Part shown: positions 42,670-53,433 of the stretch, piece by piece
How the letters are laid out: the number at the start of each line of letters is the position of its first letter
Numbering within the stretch: position 1 is the first letter of the stretch
Assembly: GCF_000835495.1 (NCBI RefSeq)
Contig: NW_015622547.1
Coordinates: 2,542,001-2,606,000, forward strand
Direction of reading: 5' to 3'
DNA from: Cladophialophora immunda
Taxonomy: Eukaryota; Ascomycota; Eurotiomycetes; Chaetothyriales; Herpotrichiellaceae
Length of the DNA: 64,000 nt
Program-made: the position numbers and the translations under genes
The notes under the pieces: generated by a model
Database searches by the model: none
Seen by the model: only the letters and a program-made list of their open reading frames with translations
Told to the model about the DNA's origin: nothing

Positions 42670-45635
42670 TCACCGCCTCCCTCGGAAATAGTCGTAATTC
42701 GTATTCAGCTCTTCTCCGGGCGTCACGTCCCGATAACCATCGGCTTCACTTCCATCCCGACTCACCCCGGGAGTCCGCCACCGGTCCAGGGACATGAACT
42801 CGCCGTTCGGTGTTCTGACATCGCCCGCACTCCCCAGCAGGTTTGTCCTATCATCATAGGGATCCGTGTACGGACCATGACGCGGTCCTAGACCTCCACT
42901 GGCGGTCCCGTCAAAAGGAGCGGCGGGACCGTGTCTGAACTGGCTCGGAACATTGGATTGGTCGAACTCCTTGCGATGGATATGTGTTTGGTGTTGTGCT
43001 ATCACCTGGGGCGCGGGGCTCGTGTCCCGAGAACTTGATGGCGAAGAATCCTTCTGCCCGACAAACGACGACGCAGGCGTTTGGCTTCGTGAGGAGGAAA
43101 GCATATCACCTGCGTCTTCACGGAAGTCCTCACGATTTTTATAGAACTGGAAGTCTTGTTGGGCCTCAGGGACAAATTCGAAAGGAACGTCCTGGGCCGG
43201 CTTGCTCGGCTGGGCCATAGGTTGCATGGCTATGTCTGAGAATGCCATCGATTGGCCCCCATCAGACTGTAGTCGGCCACGATAGATCTCAGCGAGGACA
43301 TGCTTGGCCTTGGCATGCACCATCGGCGTCATAAGGGGTTGGTACAATGCCGGATGACCGAACTTGGATGAGACCTTCTCGGGCTCCCTTGGTTTGGCGT
43401 CCGCCGCCAGACGTTCTTGATCGTGCATACCACCTCGAGAGTAGTACTTCAAGTCCAAGTCGAAGGTTTTCATGCAATACCACTTGAAGGCAAGCATGAT
43501 GACCAGCAGTGGCGCGATCGCCGCAACGAGGGTCCATTCTCCTCTGGCTTTGACGACCACACCGATAACGACATTGGAGAGGATCGTTGCAAATATAATT
43601 CGGTTGAACATGGTGGTCCAAAACTGACCGCCAGATTCGGTCTTGGTGACAAACACATACATGAGAAGGTATTTCTTCAGAAATGCGTCGATCACGAAAT
43701 ATAATGCGGTAACAACAAGCACAATCGGCTGGAGCGTCGAATAACAAAGGGCCACCGTAGTGTAGAAAAGGAAATAGTTGTAATAACTGGCATAGTCAAA
43801 GCTTGGAGGTGCAGTCCACTCGATGTTCTGCCGGGGAGTCGGGGCTAAGAATGTTCTTGCAAACCAGGTGTAGGTTAATTGCCACAGTTGGGCCAGATCA
43901 GTAGCGGCGCCCAGAGTTCGCTGGAGGATCCAAGTAACCCAAAATGGTGAGATCTGGCAGAGAGTCGTCGTAATCACAAGGAAGAATTGGCCCTGTCTGA
44001 GAGCGGTCCAGAGGTCGTTACTCTGTTTGTTGTACTGGATCACAATCGTCACGTACTGCCAAACTGCCGAGAAGATGGAGAACACAATCAAGTTATTCAA
44101 GGTGAAGAAAGCGTACAAGTTCCGAAAGACGTGTCGTTCTCGGTCGGTCTTCGTCACATCACCAGCACGAACTTGAAGGCGCCGAAAGATGCTCGGAAGC
44201 AGGAGGTAAACGAGCGAAGTGATTGCTGGGGCGGCAATACCCTGGACGATAGACCAGCCTGTATGGTGTGCTTCCAGCTGAGTTTTGAAGGCTGGCCAAA
44301 CGAGACCCAGGTTTGACAGGTTGGAGAGAAAGATCGCAATTCCAGCGTTGATTGGCGTCCAGATGATCGTCAGGACAGCGATCCAGATACCATTCATTAT
44401 CCGCTTGCTCTTCCGTGAAGCTCGAGACAGTTTGAGATTGTCCCAAATAAGGTCGTTGGGCCTCGGTGCTAAGCGAATCTTGGTGCCATGAGGCCGCTTG
44501 TTTCGTGCCTGGAATGCGACGGTGTGCGCCTCGGAAACCTGTTCCCAGCTGGCAAAACCGTAAGACATAGCATCGCGATTGTCCACGCGCTCCCGAATAT
44601 CATTGATTTCCATCTCGAGGGACCGGATACGGTCCGTGAGGTACTCGATAGCATCGACCTTGCCATTCGTCGTTTGACCCCTGTATTTGCTGGGAGCTTT
44701 GATCATTGGTCGGGTTGGTGGCAACCTGTCCGGGTTCTTCAGGTACTTTGCCAAAATAGACTCTAGTTCCCTGACAGCCTCTTCGTGTTCTTCAAGCAAT
44801 TCTGGCAGTACCTTCACATTGCGTCCAACGGTCGTTTTCGGAACTGTGCCCGTCGGATTGACGTCGTCGGTAATTCGAGCAATGCCTTCGTTGCTTCGAA
44901 GGTTGGTCGGAATATCTCGAATCAATATTGTCCGGGCGTGTAGACTTCTCTGATATTCGGGGCTTTCGAGGTATACTCGTCGTAGGTGATGAATTCGGCG
45001 GTAGTTGTGCCATAGAAAGTATATCACCACCACGTCAATTAACCATGCCACAACCACCTGAGCCCACAAGCCCCCTCCGAATATGAATAAAGGGGTCATG
45101 ATGGCGAAGGCGTTCAGACCGTGTGTGATTGCCTTGTTCCCCTGGGTAACGTTCACCGGAATCATGACAACAATGCCAATGATGCCCAAAACCAGGAACA
45201 TGTTTCGCAGCATTCGAGTGAAGCGCAGAAAGACGACCGCATCCATGCCGATTTTCTCCACCAGATATGGTTCTGATGCTTTCCTAACGGGTGCGACCCA
45301 GCTAAACAACCCCTTCCCTAATGGAGGCGGAGCGTGATCCTTGTCCGCATTTTTCAGTCTTGGGGCATAGACAACATTGTTTCGAGGCCGGATAAGGCAA
45401 AATAGGAGAGCGAGGCCAGCACTGAGTCCTAGTGAGGTGCCAAGGGAGGCCCAAAAGGCACCTGTTTGAAGCTGAGAAGGGTCAGGGCATGGGTTCACGT
45501 GTTTGACTTTGGGAGTATACGTACTGAAGCTTGAAAAGGGTTGGCAATCAACTGGAGGACCTGCTCTCCTTTTGATAGACTGGGGTCGGGCGTGAACGAG
45601 GTTTGCCGCGGGAAAAGCGCTTGAGCGGCGGACAT
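42670..45635 (-). CDS. CSC1/OSCA (DUF221) family cation channel
   Basis: A 970-residue membrane protein of the OSCA/TMEM63/CSC1 family, osmosensitive cation channels or lipid scramblase-like relatives (Rsn1 type in yeast). Exons on the minus strand: 45635-45525 and 45471-42670 (GTACGT donor, CTCAG acceptor, phase 0), joined as NPFQAS/LQTGAFWASLG. The order is: N-terminal helices up to VEKIGMDAVVFLRFTRMLRNMF; a cytosolic loop with RTILIRDIPTNLRSNEG (RRM-like) and DRIRSLEMEINDIRERVD coiled coil; then LIWDNLKLSRASR leading into the pore-domain helices, including NNLIVFSIFSAVWQYV and SYYNYFLFYTTVALCYSTLQP. The C-terminal 250 residues are Pro/Ser/Asp-rich and cytosolic. The first exon carries only 37 residues. 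Confidence 0.93.
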
Positions 45636-46961
45636 TTTGCTATGGTGGTCTTCCGTCTTCGTAAAGTAAGACGTTACAGGCGTGTTTGCATAATAGTGTT
45701 GCCGATGGAAACGATGGAAGGCAACCTCACCGGCCAGCGCAGTTGGGGTGTAAGAAGTCTATGTGGCTCTGCGAACAAAAGAAGTATGCCGATCAAGGAA
45801 CAAAGGGTTCGGCGGAATGGTGATCTCGAATCCGGGGGGATGATTAGCGAACGACAAAGACGGGTCAAAAGCGATGGTCTAAGGGAAATAGGCACTGAGA
45901 ATGAAAATATGTCGTGTTTGGGTGAGAGAGGAGGAAATGATAATGTACAGAAGACGAGGGTGCGTTGTTTCAGAAAGGGAACTGCGAGATTGTAATTACT
46001 CCGTGCTCTACATAGACTGTTGTGTTTCAACCGCCCGATTGAGAATCTTCCCACCGCGGTCACTGGCCTATGATGGCAGCCAAGACGCGTACCCCTGGGA
46101 CAGGCGACGTGGGCGGGCCCGTCTGGCCATTGGCCGCCGCCGAATCCTTCGGCTACTTAGCTGCATCCATGCCCATCATCAGCCACCTATTAGCCTATTG
46201 CAGCTAACTGGGCTGCCCCAATGCTGTCCCCAGCGTGCTTGAGCGCCTGTAACCCTCGCCCCGAAAGACTCCAAACAGCGCCCGCACCACTGCGACATGC
46301 ATGAGAAACAAAAAAAACCGAAGCGGCACAAAGTTACATGCATCTAAGTTTCGTCGTTTTTCCTTCGCTTGCGCAGAATTTTCCATCCATTTCGCCTATT
46401 CGAAGGGCAAAAAAACTCGCCCATTCGCCAGGTCTCATGCAGCCTCCTCCCCATCGACCACCGCCCGGTGGATGACCCGAACACCTCTCTCCATCTCACT
46501 CAGCAATTTCATCGCGATCCATCGTTGCTTCCCTCGAACGCTGCCTCACTAGAAACTTTCAAACTGTCCCACACTGTACGCACAATGACGCGAAAGCAGA
46601 CCCTGCGAGAAGCACACCTGCCATGTCGATCCTTCGAGAACCGTCCCTGTGCACATGTGCGAATACCCATCACAGCGTCCTGCATTCCATGTTCCACCCA
46701 TGACATCTGTTGTGGGTGTATTGTCGGTGGAGTGATAAGATAGCGAGTCAAGATCTGCCCTCGTCTGTTCGATCGTCACAACGACCCGAGGGCCAGGATA
46801 TACCGAAAGAGAGGTTTTGTTCACCCTCCACTGGCTGGATTCCCAGAGTAGCAAAGCCCATGTCGTTTCTTTTTACTCAAAACAAAATGGACGAGCTGAA
46901 CTCCGCACCACCACAAGAGGCAAGGAAAGGCCCGGCGGTTCGAACGGCGAGAACCTGCCCA
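45636..46961. other. Intergenic region upstream of the CSC1-like gene
   Basis: Promoter of the channel gene and 3' flank of the GrpB gene. Short frames (for example 46369-46743 plus) lack domains and are not called. A stretch of A residues lies near 46308-46317. Confidence 0.5.
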
Positions 46962-47513
46962 CTAGGAGGTCGCCGTCGTGTTCAGTTGCCTCACCTGCTC
47001 CCGCTCCTCGTTGCTCATTCCGGCCCTCTCCAGCACCCAGGCTAGAATATCGTTTTTGGCCTCGCAGTATTGATCGACGTCTCTCCAGTCTCGTCGGGCC
47101 AGCTCGAGCTTCTTTCGGCCATAGGCGTCTCGAACTGCGGGGTCCTTGCGACAAATATCCCTCACCCCCAGTTGATTTCTGATGGACTGGCATCCGTCCA
47201 CAGAGACATAGAGATGCCTCGCTGGGAATGCCCCAGGTTTTCGAAACGCATGACGATCCGGGATGCCCATTTCCCCTCTATAGATGTATCCTCCCTTTGA
47301 CGTCAATGCGTCGATGGCGGCCTCCATGTCGGCTCGGCTGCTGATGATAGAGAGGTCGATGACGGGTTTGGCGGCCAATCCTGGGACGGACGTGCTGCCC
47401 ACATGCTCGATGCCGATGTATTTGACCCCTCTGAGGATGTCCTGCAACTCTCCTTTGATTTGCTGGAATTGGAGCGCCCATTCGGCGTTGTATTCTTCGA
47501 CCACAACCTTCAT
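46962..47513 (-). CDS. GrpB family (UPF0157) nucleotidyltransferase-like protein
   Basis: A 183-residue intronless protein. The family core is plain: VEEYNAEWALQFQQIKGEL, HVGSTSVPGLAAKPVIDLSI, and later ARHLYVSVDGCQSIRNQLG. The GSTS...KPVIDL motif resembles the GS...D pattern of the minimal nucleotidyltransferase fold, with Asp in VIDL as a likely metal ligand. Related proteins are common in bacteria, where some are fused to dephospho-CoA kinase, and are also found in fungi; the biochemical role is not established. The ATG at 47513 starts directly at the conserved MKVVVEEYN. Confidence 0.9.
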   Translation of the reverse strand: MKVVVEEYNAEWALQFQQIKGELQDILRGVKYIGIEHVGSTSVPGLAAKPVIDLSIISSRADMEAAIDALTSKGGYIYRGEMGIPDRHAFRKPGAFPARHLYVSVDGCQSIRNQLGVRDICRKDPAVRDAYGRKKLELARRDWRDVDQYCEAKNDILAWVLERAGMSNEEREQVRQLNTTATS

Positions 47514-47950
47514 GATCGTCGCGTGTGGGGGAGGAGGAGTGAACTATAGTTCGAGACGCCGTAGTCAGTTGAAGCGAGCATTGTATAGGACTGACTTCAT
47601 GAGTCACTGCAAGCCATTCCGCCGTTGCATCGTATCTCGTATTCGACCGGCGCCTGCGACGTCTAGTTTTGAGACTGGATGAACGCCCGTTGTGGTCGGC
47701 TGGCTCATTACAGTCCATGCCGGACAAGATATTGTGTTGGGCATAACATATAGGCCGAGAAATTCATCGCAAAGGCTGTTTCTGCTACAGAAGTCATTCG
47801 CACTCACAGGTCCGCAAGTACATATTCCTCTATGTCCTCTCAGTACCGGAGAGTTGTCCTTACATCAACACCAACGAAACAACCATGACGCTCAGCATCT
47901 ACACCAAGGCCTGCTCGGCACCAGAAACTAACTACCTAGGTAGATAGACA
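47514..47950. other. Intergenic region
   Basis: Promoter of the GrpB gene and 3' flank of the HET-domain gene, both on the minus strand. No other features. Confidence 0.5.
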
Positions 47951-49972
47951 TCATATCAACTCGGCCTTCCTTTCCCCAAGGGTCCCCAATACCCTGACAT
48001 ATTCACCCGCATCCATCTTCAAGCCGTTCTTCCTGATGTCGCCTTCGGGTCTACCCACAACCACCTTCCCTTCCTTGGCGTTGAACTTGACGCGAAACTC
48101 CTCGATGAGTGTGCCGGCTTTCAATTCCATCATGCCGTGAATATAGCATTGTGCTAGGTACACGTAGACGTCGCCGATCGGACGGAGAACGACCGGCATA
48201 TCCACTCCCTTAACAATAGCAATGGTATCGGTCACTCCCGCAAGGTCCGGGACAAGGCAGAAGTAACCAAAGGTAGACAAGCAGAATTGTTTGTACCGGA
48301 ATGTGTCCATGTTGTCAATTGCTTCATAGAATCCGGGGGCGATACTTTCGTTATCAGTCTCGATGTTGGTCCTTAATGGTGCCCTGGATGAGAGCCACGA
48401 GCGCCATTGCTGCACACCAGAGGTAACATAGGCAGGTGATGCGACGGTGTCTTGTTCGGTAGTGTTGGCAATGAGAGTTGCGTTGTAAGCGTCCAGCACA
48501 TGTTCGGAGTTGATGTAGATTGTAGAGGACAGGGCTTTGATAAAGGCCTGAGATTTTTGATCCAATGCTAGCATTTCTTGAGAAGACTGTGCAGTGTCAC
48601 TAACTCCTTTTCCATTGTCAAGAACGCCGCTGAGAAAGGCAACAGTGTCTTGCATCACGACCGTGATTGACAAGGCGTATCGCAGATATTTCCTCGGCTG
48701 ATTGGCTGCCTCAAGCAGTTTCGTCAGATAATGCTGCTTTTTCTTGGGTATGCGCTCTGCCTTTGGTCGAAAGACCTTGCCCCCTGCACACCATTCCTCA
48801 GACACGATATATTGGGTCCGCGGGTGAGACCTCCAATCAACCACCCAAGAGGGCAAACCGGAGTACTCTTCCTGCTGAGAAACCCCCGACCAGCCGAGCA
48901 CTTCGCGCCTTTCCCTCTCCGCCATACGCACCGCGAAATCGGTATAAACCTCCTCCCAGGGGGAGATATAATCGGGCTGAGGCGCCCAGTCATCCTGAGC
49001 CAAGTCTGTGACAATGTTTCGGATGGCAAAAATCTTATCCCGTGGATCATAGCATTTTAATCGAGACGCATCGTACATGGCGTTTATCAGGCCGACTTCT
49101 CGGGTTTCTGGCTCGTGGTTCGCAATCTGCATCTGACGAAGCCGGTACCTCTGGATGCTTCGGATGAACATCATGTTCTGTTCAACTGCCGCATATGTCT
49201 TCGAGGGATCGTCGGAGAGGAACCACTCAGGCCACCGCATCGTGGACCTAGGAAAGAACAGCCACGCCAACGAAAATATCTGAATCCAGGGTATCTCTTC
49301 TGCACCGCAGACCACCACAGGATTAGAGCTCAAGGCACCTTCTTGTTGGGTCCAGACCCGTGTAAACCATGGGCGGAGGAGAAGTTTTGCGCAGGAGTTG
49401 ATCAGCGACTCCTTTTGTGGATGGGTGTCCAAGACGTCGAGTATATGAGATTTGTTCTGCAAGTACTGTGTCTCATGTCCAGCGTACATCACCGTAGGTG
49501 TGTACTCATCGAGGTAAGTGCTAGCGTTGAGTGTCCTGGCATATTGAATCGCGAAGGTGGCGGCGTCGTCCGTTGGGCCCAGCCATATCACGGTCCGTTT
49601 GGCATTTTCATATACCTTGTACATCAAATTCACCTCTCTAGCCTTCTCTACCGCGTCGTCCTGATCTATACAGATGACATCAATCCACAGGTATGTAGTT
49701 TCCACTGCGGAGCGGAATCTCCTCAAAACTTCATCTGCATTTTTGTAGATACCAAGCTTGGAGCCCGACATGAGTATGGCATGATGGGAGCGATTATCAT
49801 CGCCACAGACGTACGAGGTCGCTGTGTATTCGGGTTGCGCATCTTTGAGGTCGTGCACCATGAATCTCCCGACAAGATCGTCTGTTAGCTGCCCTGGCTC
49901 TAACTCGAGAAGCCTGATGAAATCTCCAGAGTGGGGGAGTGGGATGTAAGGGGATTTATTGGTTGTCGACAT
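47951..49972 (-). CDS. HET-domain (heterokaryon incompatibility) protein
   Basis: A 673-residue protein, intronless. The N-terminal HET domain shows its three blocks in order: YTATSYVCGDDNRSH (usual form YxALSYxWG), TTYLWIDVICIDQDDAVEKA, and a later LLLRPWFTRVWTQQEGALSS (usual W..R.W..QE). HET domains act in non-self recognition and cell death at fusion; most family members have no known trigger. The C-terminal region has the GDVYVYLAQCYIHGMM and GLKMDAGEYVRV pieces that often close such proteins. The ATG at 49972 (MSTTNKSPYIPL) is preferred over one six codons upstream. It diverges from the ubiquitin protease gene. Confidence 0.92.
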   Translation of the reverse strand: MSTTNKSPYIPLPHSGDFIRLLELEPGQLTDDLVGRFMVHDLKDAQPEYTATSYVCGDDNRSHHAILMSGSKLGIYKNADEVLRRFRSAVETTYLWIDVICIDQDDAVEKAREVNLMYKVYENAKRTVIWLGPTDDAATFAIQYARTLNASTYLDEYTPTVMYAGHETQYLQNKSHILDVLDTHPQKESLINSCAKLLLRPWFTRVWTQQEGALSSNPVVVCGAEEIPWIQIFSLAWLFFPRSTMRWPEWFLSDDPSKTYAAVEQNMMFIRSIQRYRLRQMQIANHEPETREVGLINAMYDASRLKCYDPRDKIFAIRNIVTDLAQDDWAPQPDYISPWEEVYTDFAVRMAERERREVLGWSGVSQQEEYSGLPSWVVDWRSHPRTQYIVSEEWCAGGKVFRPKAERIPKKKQHYLTKLLEAANQPRKYLRYALSITVVMQDTVAFLSGVLDNGKGVSDTAQSSQEMLALDQKSQAFIKALSSTIYINSEHVLDAYNATLIANTTEQDTVASPAYVTSGVQQWRSWLSSRAPLRTNIETDNESIAPGFYEAIDNMDTFRYKQFCLSTFGYFCLVPDLAGVTDTIAIVKGVDMPVVLRPIGDVYVYLAQCYIHGMMELKAGTLIEEFRVKFNAKEGKVVVGRPEGDIRKNGLKMDAGEYVRVLGTLGERKAELI

Positions 49973-50841
49973 TGTCGGGCACAATAACAAGCAGGGGGGT
50001 GCTGCCCTTGGGAGTGGCGCGCAGGCTGCGTGTGATGAAGGTGCAGGATATCTTGTAGGTTAGCACCTCATGAAGACAAGTGATAACTCGCAGGAGAATG
50101 AGGTTCTTGGAAGACACGAGTAACAATGTCCTCTCACCAGGTCTTCTCAGCGTTTCATGTTCACTCGATGACCACACACACACCTACCTCGGCCGGTAAG
50201 GCCACCAGCATCCTAGCAAACCGTCAGTTTGTCGTCCTGAAACTCCGATTGACGGCGGCTACAGACTGTTCTTGGAGTACCATCCACAAGTATAATATAC
50301 CTGCTCGTAGGTGAGATGTGTGAGCTTGAGTTTGTGCAGCGGCATAAGTTCCGGTTAAACGGGGCTCAACGGGTACCTGCCGGGCGGCCATGCATCAGGC
50401 AAGATCTGCCGACTTGGTCCCCAAAGTTGAAGGCCCCGGTGGGTGCCGGGGTCCCTCCATCCCAAGGTTCGCCAGGCCCTAGGCGCCCTCGCTGATTCGA
50501 TGGGCACCTGCCTGGGGCCTAGTGCCTAGGAATTCTCCTCCACTAAGAATAACCATCCCGACTCTCCCTCCCGCAGCTGGGCAATTGATTTGTACCGAAT
50601 CCTCGTACCTGCCCCGAGCCGAAGCACTTGGGAAAAAAAGATACGGAGCAACCCCCCTTGTCCCGTCCCCCAGATTTGCCTCTCTTCCGTTCAACCTTCT
50701 TGCAAGCAACCACCACCTCCTCCTCCCAGCAGTCCTTCAACTACCTCTCTCGTCAACGCGACCGACCCTTTCTCGTCCCAATGTCGTGATCAGTCGTCGT
50801 AAGCGCCATGGGTCTGACCCCGACACCAGAACACTATCCGG
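49973..50841. other. Divergent promoter region
   Basis: Between the HET gene (-) and the ubiquitin protease gene (+). It contains a GC-rich hairpin-like segment around 50431-50455 and repeats of CCTAGG near 50478 and 50525. A plus-strand frame from 50522 to 51073 overlaps the next gene out of frame and is not called. Confidence 0.45.
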
Positions 50842-52581
50842 ATGCCTGACAAGCCTGCCACGGTCGTCGCATATGCGGCTGGCGCTTCTCTTGCTGCAAT
50901 CGCTGCATTCTACGTCTTTGCGCCGACCTTCTTCATCGACGGCGAGAATTCCTACAATACCAATGATGGCCGCAAACGCACAATTATTGGTCTGTCCAAC
51001 CCGGCCAACGATTGCTTCATCAATTCGGTCCTTCAAGCACTTGCTGGCCTCGGTGACCTCAGGCTCTACCTGATCAAGGAATTGCACAGGAGACAGCTTG
51101 AAGGACCCGAGATTTATGAATCCATCCCCCCCGTGCTGCGCAAGGGTGAAAAGGCCGATAGAATCGTGGGTTTACAAAAAGGGCCGGTCACGAAAGCGTT
51201 GAAGGACATGCTGGATGCTTTGAACGAGCGTCCCATATACAAGAAAACCATCAGTGCAAGACCCATGATAGAGGCGTTGGAGAGGGCATTCAATACACGC
51301 ATTAGCCGGAATCAGCAAGATGCGCAGGAATTTCTCCAGATTGTCCTCGAACGGCTCTGCGACGAATACCATGCAGCACAGCGGGCGCGGCTCAGGTTTG
51401 CAAACCCAGGTCAGACCGAGGATCCCTCTACGGCCGATTCCAAGCCTTCTCATATGACTTCAGCATCAACCGAGGTCACGATAGGAGCTCGCGAAGGTTT
51501 TCCATTCGAAGGCCGCTTCGAATCCCATATTCAGTGCCAGCGCTGCGGCTTTCGGACAAAACCGACTGTCACAACTTTTGTTTCTCTGACCTTGAATGTT
51601 CCTCAGAAGAGCGCCACTTCTTTAGATAATTGCTTCGACATCCTACTCAAAAGCGAAGAAATTGACGATTTTAAATGCGACAAATGCCGGCTGACGCATG
51701 CTCTAGAGTGGAAGAAATCTAAGCTGTCGTCATCCACGACGGACAAGGACCGAGAATCTCTGGAGAAAGACATTGGTCTCATCGAGCAGGCGCTACGTGA
51801 TGATCCAGAGAAGACCCCCGAGGGTGTCACATTACCCGACACGAGTCTGGCGCCAAAGAGCAAGATCAAAAAATCGACCCGCATCACAGTGTTCCCCAAA
51901 GTGATCGCTATTCACCTGTCTCGGTCGGTCTTCGATCCAGGCAGCTACTCCACCAAAAACATGGCCAAAGTGTCATATACGCAGAGACTGCGTCTGGGAG
52001 GGCTGTTAAATGAACATTGGTACAAGCTCTTGGGAGTGGTATGTCACAAAGGCAGTCATCACAGCGGACACTACGAGTCTTTCCGGAGAAACCATGTTTA
52101 CGCTCCCTTCGCCACACCTGATCCTTTCAGCGCATACGCTATCGCAAGTCGCTATACGAGCTTGGTTTCGTCGGCCACGCCTAGTCCGACGATGGAGGCC
52201 ACGCATGGTGACGGACTCAACGGGTCCGCCGCACCTCCTAATGGGAACTCGACTACATCATTGTCGACAGCCTCTCTATCGACTGGCAACAGCAGACCAA
52301 CTTCTAATGGGGTAGATGGCAAGGATTCCCGTCCACCCACGCAAGAAGACAGTGTCATGTCGCCGGTACAAAGAACGGATACCCAAATATCGAAACAGAT
52401 TAGAACACAAGATCCAATACCAGGAAAGTTCCGGCGACGGAAAAAATCCAACGATCGATGGTGGCGCATATCGGACGACAAAATCAAGGAGGCACGCCTG
52501 TCGGATGTGCTCTCGATGCAGCGGGAGGTGTACTTACTCTTCTATGAGCTCGAACGGCCCGGCGACGATTCTTCTGCCTGA
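50842..52581 (+). CDS. Membrane-anchored ubiquitin-specific protease (USP)
   Basis: A 579-residue deubiquitinase of the C19 family, intronless. An N-terminal helix (VVAYAAGASLAAIAAFYVFA) should anchor it with the catalytic domain in the cytosol, as in yeast Ubp16 and animal USP30 on the mitochondrial outer membrane or yeast Ubp1 at the ER. The Cys box is GLSNPANDCFINSVLQAL with catalytic Cys58; the usual GNTC is replaced by ANDC. QQDAQEFLQIVLERL and a zinc-binding pair CQRCG...CDKCR follow. The His box is CHKGSHHSGHYESF. After it comes a Ser/Thr/Pro-rich disordered stretch, then DRWWRISDDKI and VYLLFYEL, which complete the USP fold, so the disordered segment is an insertion within the domain. 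Confidence 0.9.
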   Translation: MPDKPATVVAYAAGASLAAIAAFYVFAPTFFIDGENSYNTNDGRKRTIIGLSNPANDCFINSVLQALAGLGDLRLYLIKELHRRQLEGPEIYESIPPVLRKGEKADRIVGLQKGPVTKALKDMLDALNERPIYKKTISARPMIEALERAFNTRISRNQQDAQEFLQIVLERLCDEYHAAQRARLRFANPGQTEDPSTADSKPSHMTSASTEVTIGAREGFPFEGRFESHIQCQRCGFRTKPTVTTFVSLTLNVPQKSATSLDNCFDILLKSEEIDDFKCDKCRLTHALEWKKSKLSSSTTDKDRESLEKDIGLIEQALRDDPEKTPEGVTLPDTSLAPKSKIKKSTRITVFPKVIAIHLSRSVFDPGSYSTKNMAKVSYTQRLRLGGLLNEHWYKLLGVVCHKGSHHSGHYESFRRNHVYAPFATPDPFSAYAIASRYTSLVSSATPSPTMEATHGDGLNGSAAPPNGNSTTSLSTASLSTGNSRPTSNGVDGKDSRPPTQEDSVMSPVQRTDTQISKQIRTQDPIPGKFRRRKKSNDRWWRISDDKIKEARLSDVLSMQREVYLLFYELERPGDDSSA

Positions 52582-53433
52582 ACCTCTCGCCATTTGGGAG
52601 TATGCCCACTTCCCGCCAACCTCAGGGACTACTTTAAAACCCTCGTTAAATCGGACATTTGGTGCAATATGGAAAACGGAATTTGATAGATGTTTGGTTA
52701 CACGACTTTGGCCCTTTTCATATCGCTAGATCTTGGATAGAGCGGAGCTGCAAACGTCTGCATATATCCTGGTCAATATCGACACAAAGGCTGCAGATAC
52801 TGGAGGTTTCACCCAGCTCTGCGGCACTTGGCTCTAGCCAGGGGAACCTTCTCGCTCCAACAAGTCACTGTAGGATGAACTTACCCCTCTAACGCCGGAC
52901 TAGTCAATACCCGTGCTAGAATGTCGACAAAGTAGGCTGTTCATCCTGGTCCGTAAGATATGGTTCAATCCTTAGAGTCGCTGCTTGTTGATCCCTGAGC
53001 CTTGGACTGAGGCTCAAAATAAACTATTGAAGACAACTCACCCCAGTCGTCGTCTACATGTGGCCCTTTTGAATTCTGTTGGCTCTTGGTGGGTTATCTT
53101 TGCCCATCATGCAGTCAGAGTTTTCCCTGCACATCAAGAAATTTTTGGTTGCCGTGGTTGATTCGAGGGGATAAATGTTTACAGTATTTTCGCGACGCGC
53201 TGCGCCTGACTCCTTTCGACTTAGGGTAATGCCCCGCCAAGGTACTAGTGGACTGACAGAGCCTTATCATGCTCTAATGCGCCACACTCTAAAAAAGTTT
53301 CTCGACCTCACGTGGGGTAGAAAAGAAAATTTGTGACATCCTTGAGCGGTTATCAGCTGCTGGAGCCACCTTGATAGCCTCTCTACTGCTTGCAAGATAG
53401 GTCCAGCTCATTCTTCACACACATATTGACAAC
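52582..53433. other. Promoter region of argininosuccinate synthase gene
   Basis: 3' flank of the ubiquitin protease gene and promoter of the arginine gene. No coding frame. It holds a TGACTC element at 53207. Confidence 0.5.
53207..53212 (+). promoter_or_regulatory. Candidate CpcA/Gcn4-type TGACTC element
   Basis: TGACTC lies 227 bp upstream of the argininosuccinate synthase start codon. This is the core of the cross-pathway control element bound by fungal bZIP regulators of amino-acid starvation, which commonly control arginine genes. A six-base match can occur by chance. Confidence 0.4.

Noticed and set aside
46369..46743. Plus-strand frame of 124 codons with several Cys near its end
   Set aside because: No domain or conserved spacing, and the region is the upstream flank of the CSC1-like gene.
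50431..50455. GC-rich hairpin (GGCCCCGG...CCGGGGTC) upstream of the ubiquitin protease gene
   Set aside because: Short imperfect arms in GC-rich sequence; expected by chance and no link to a known element.
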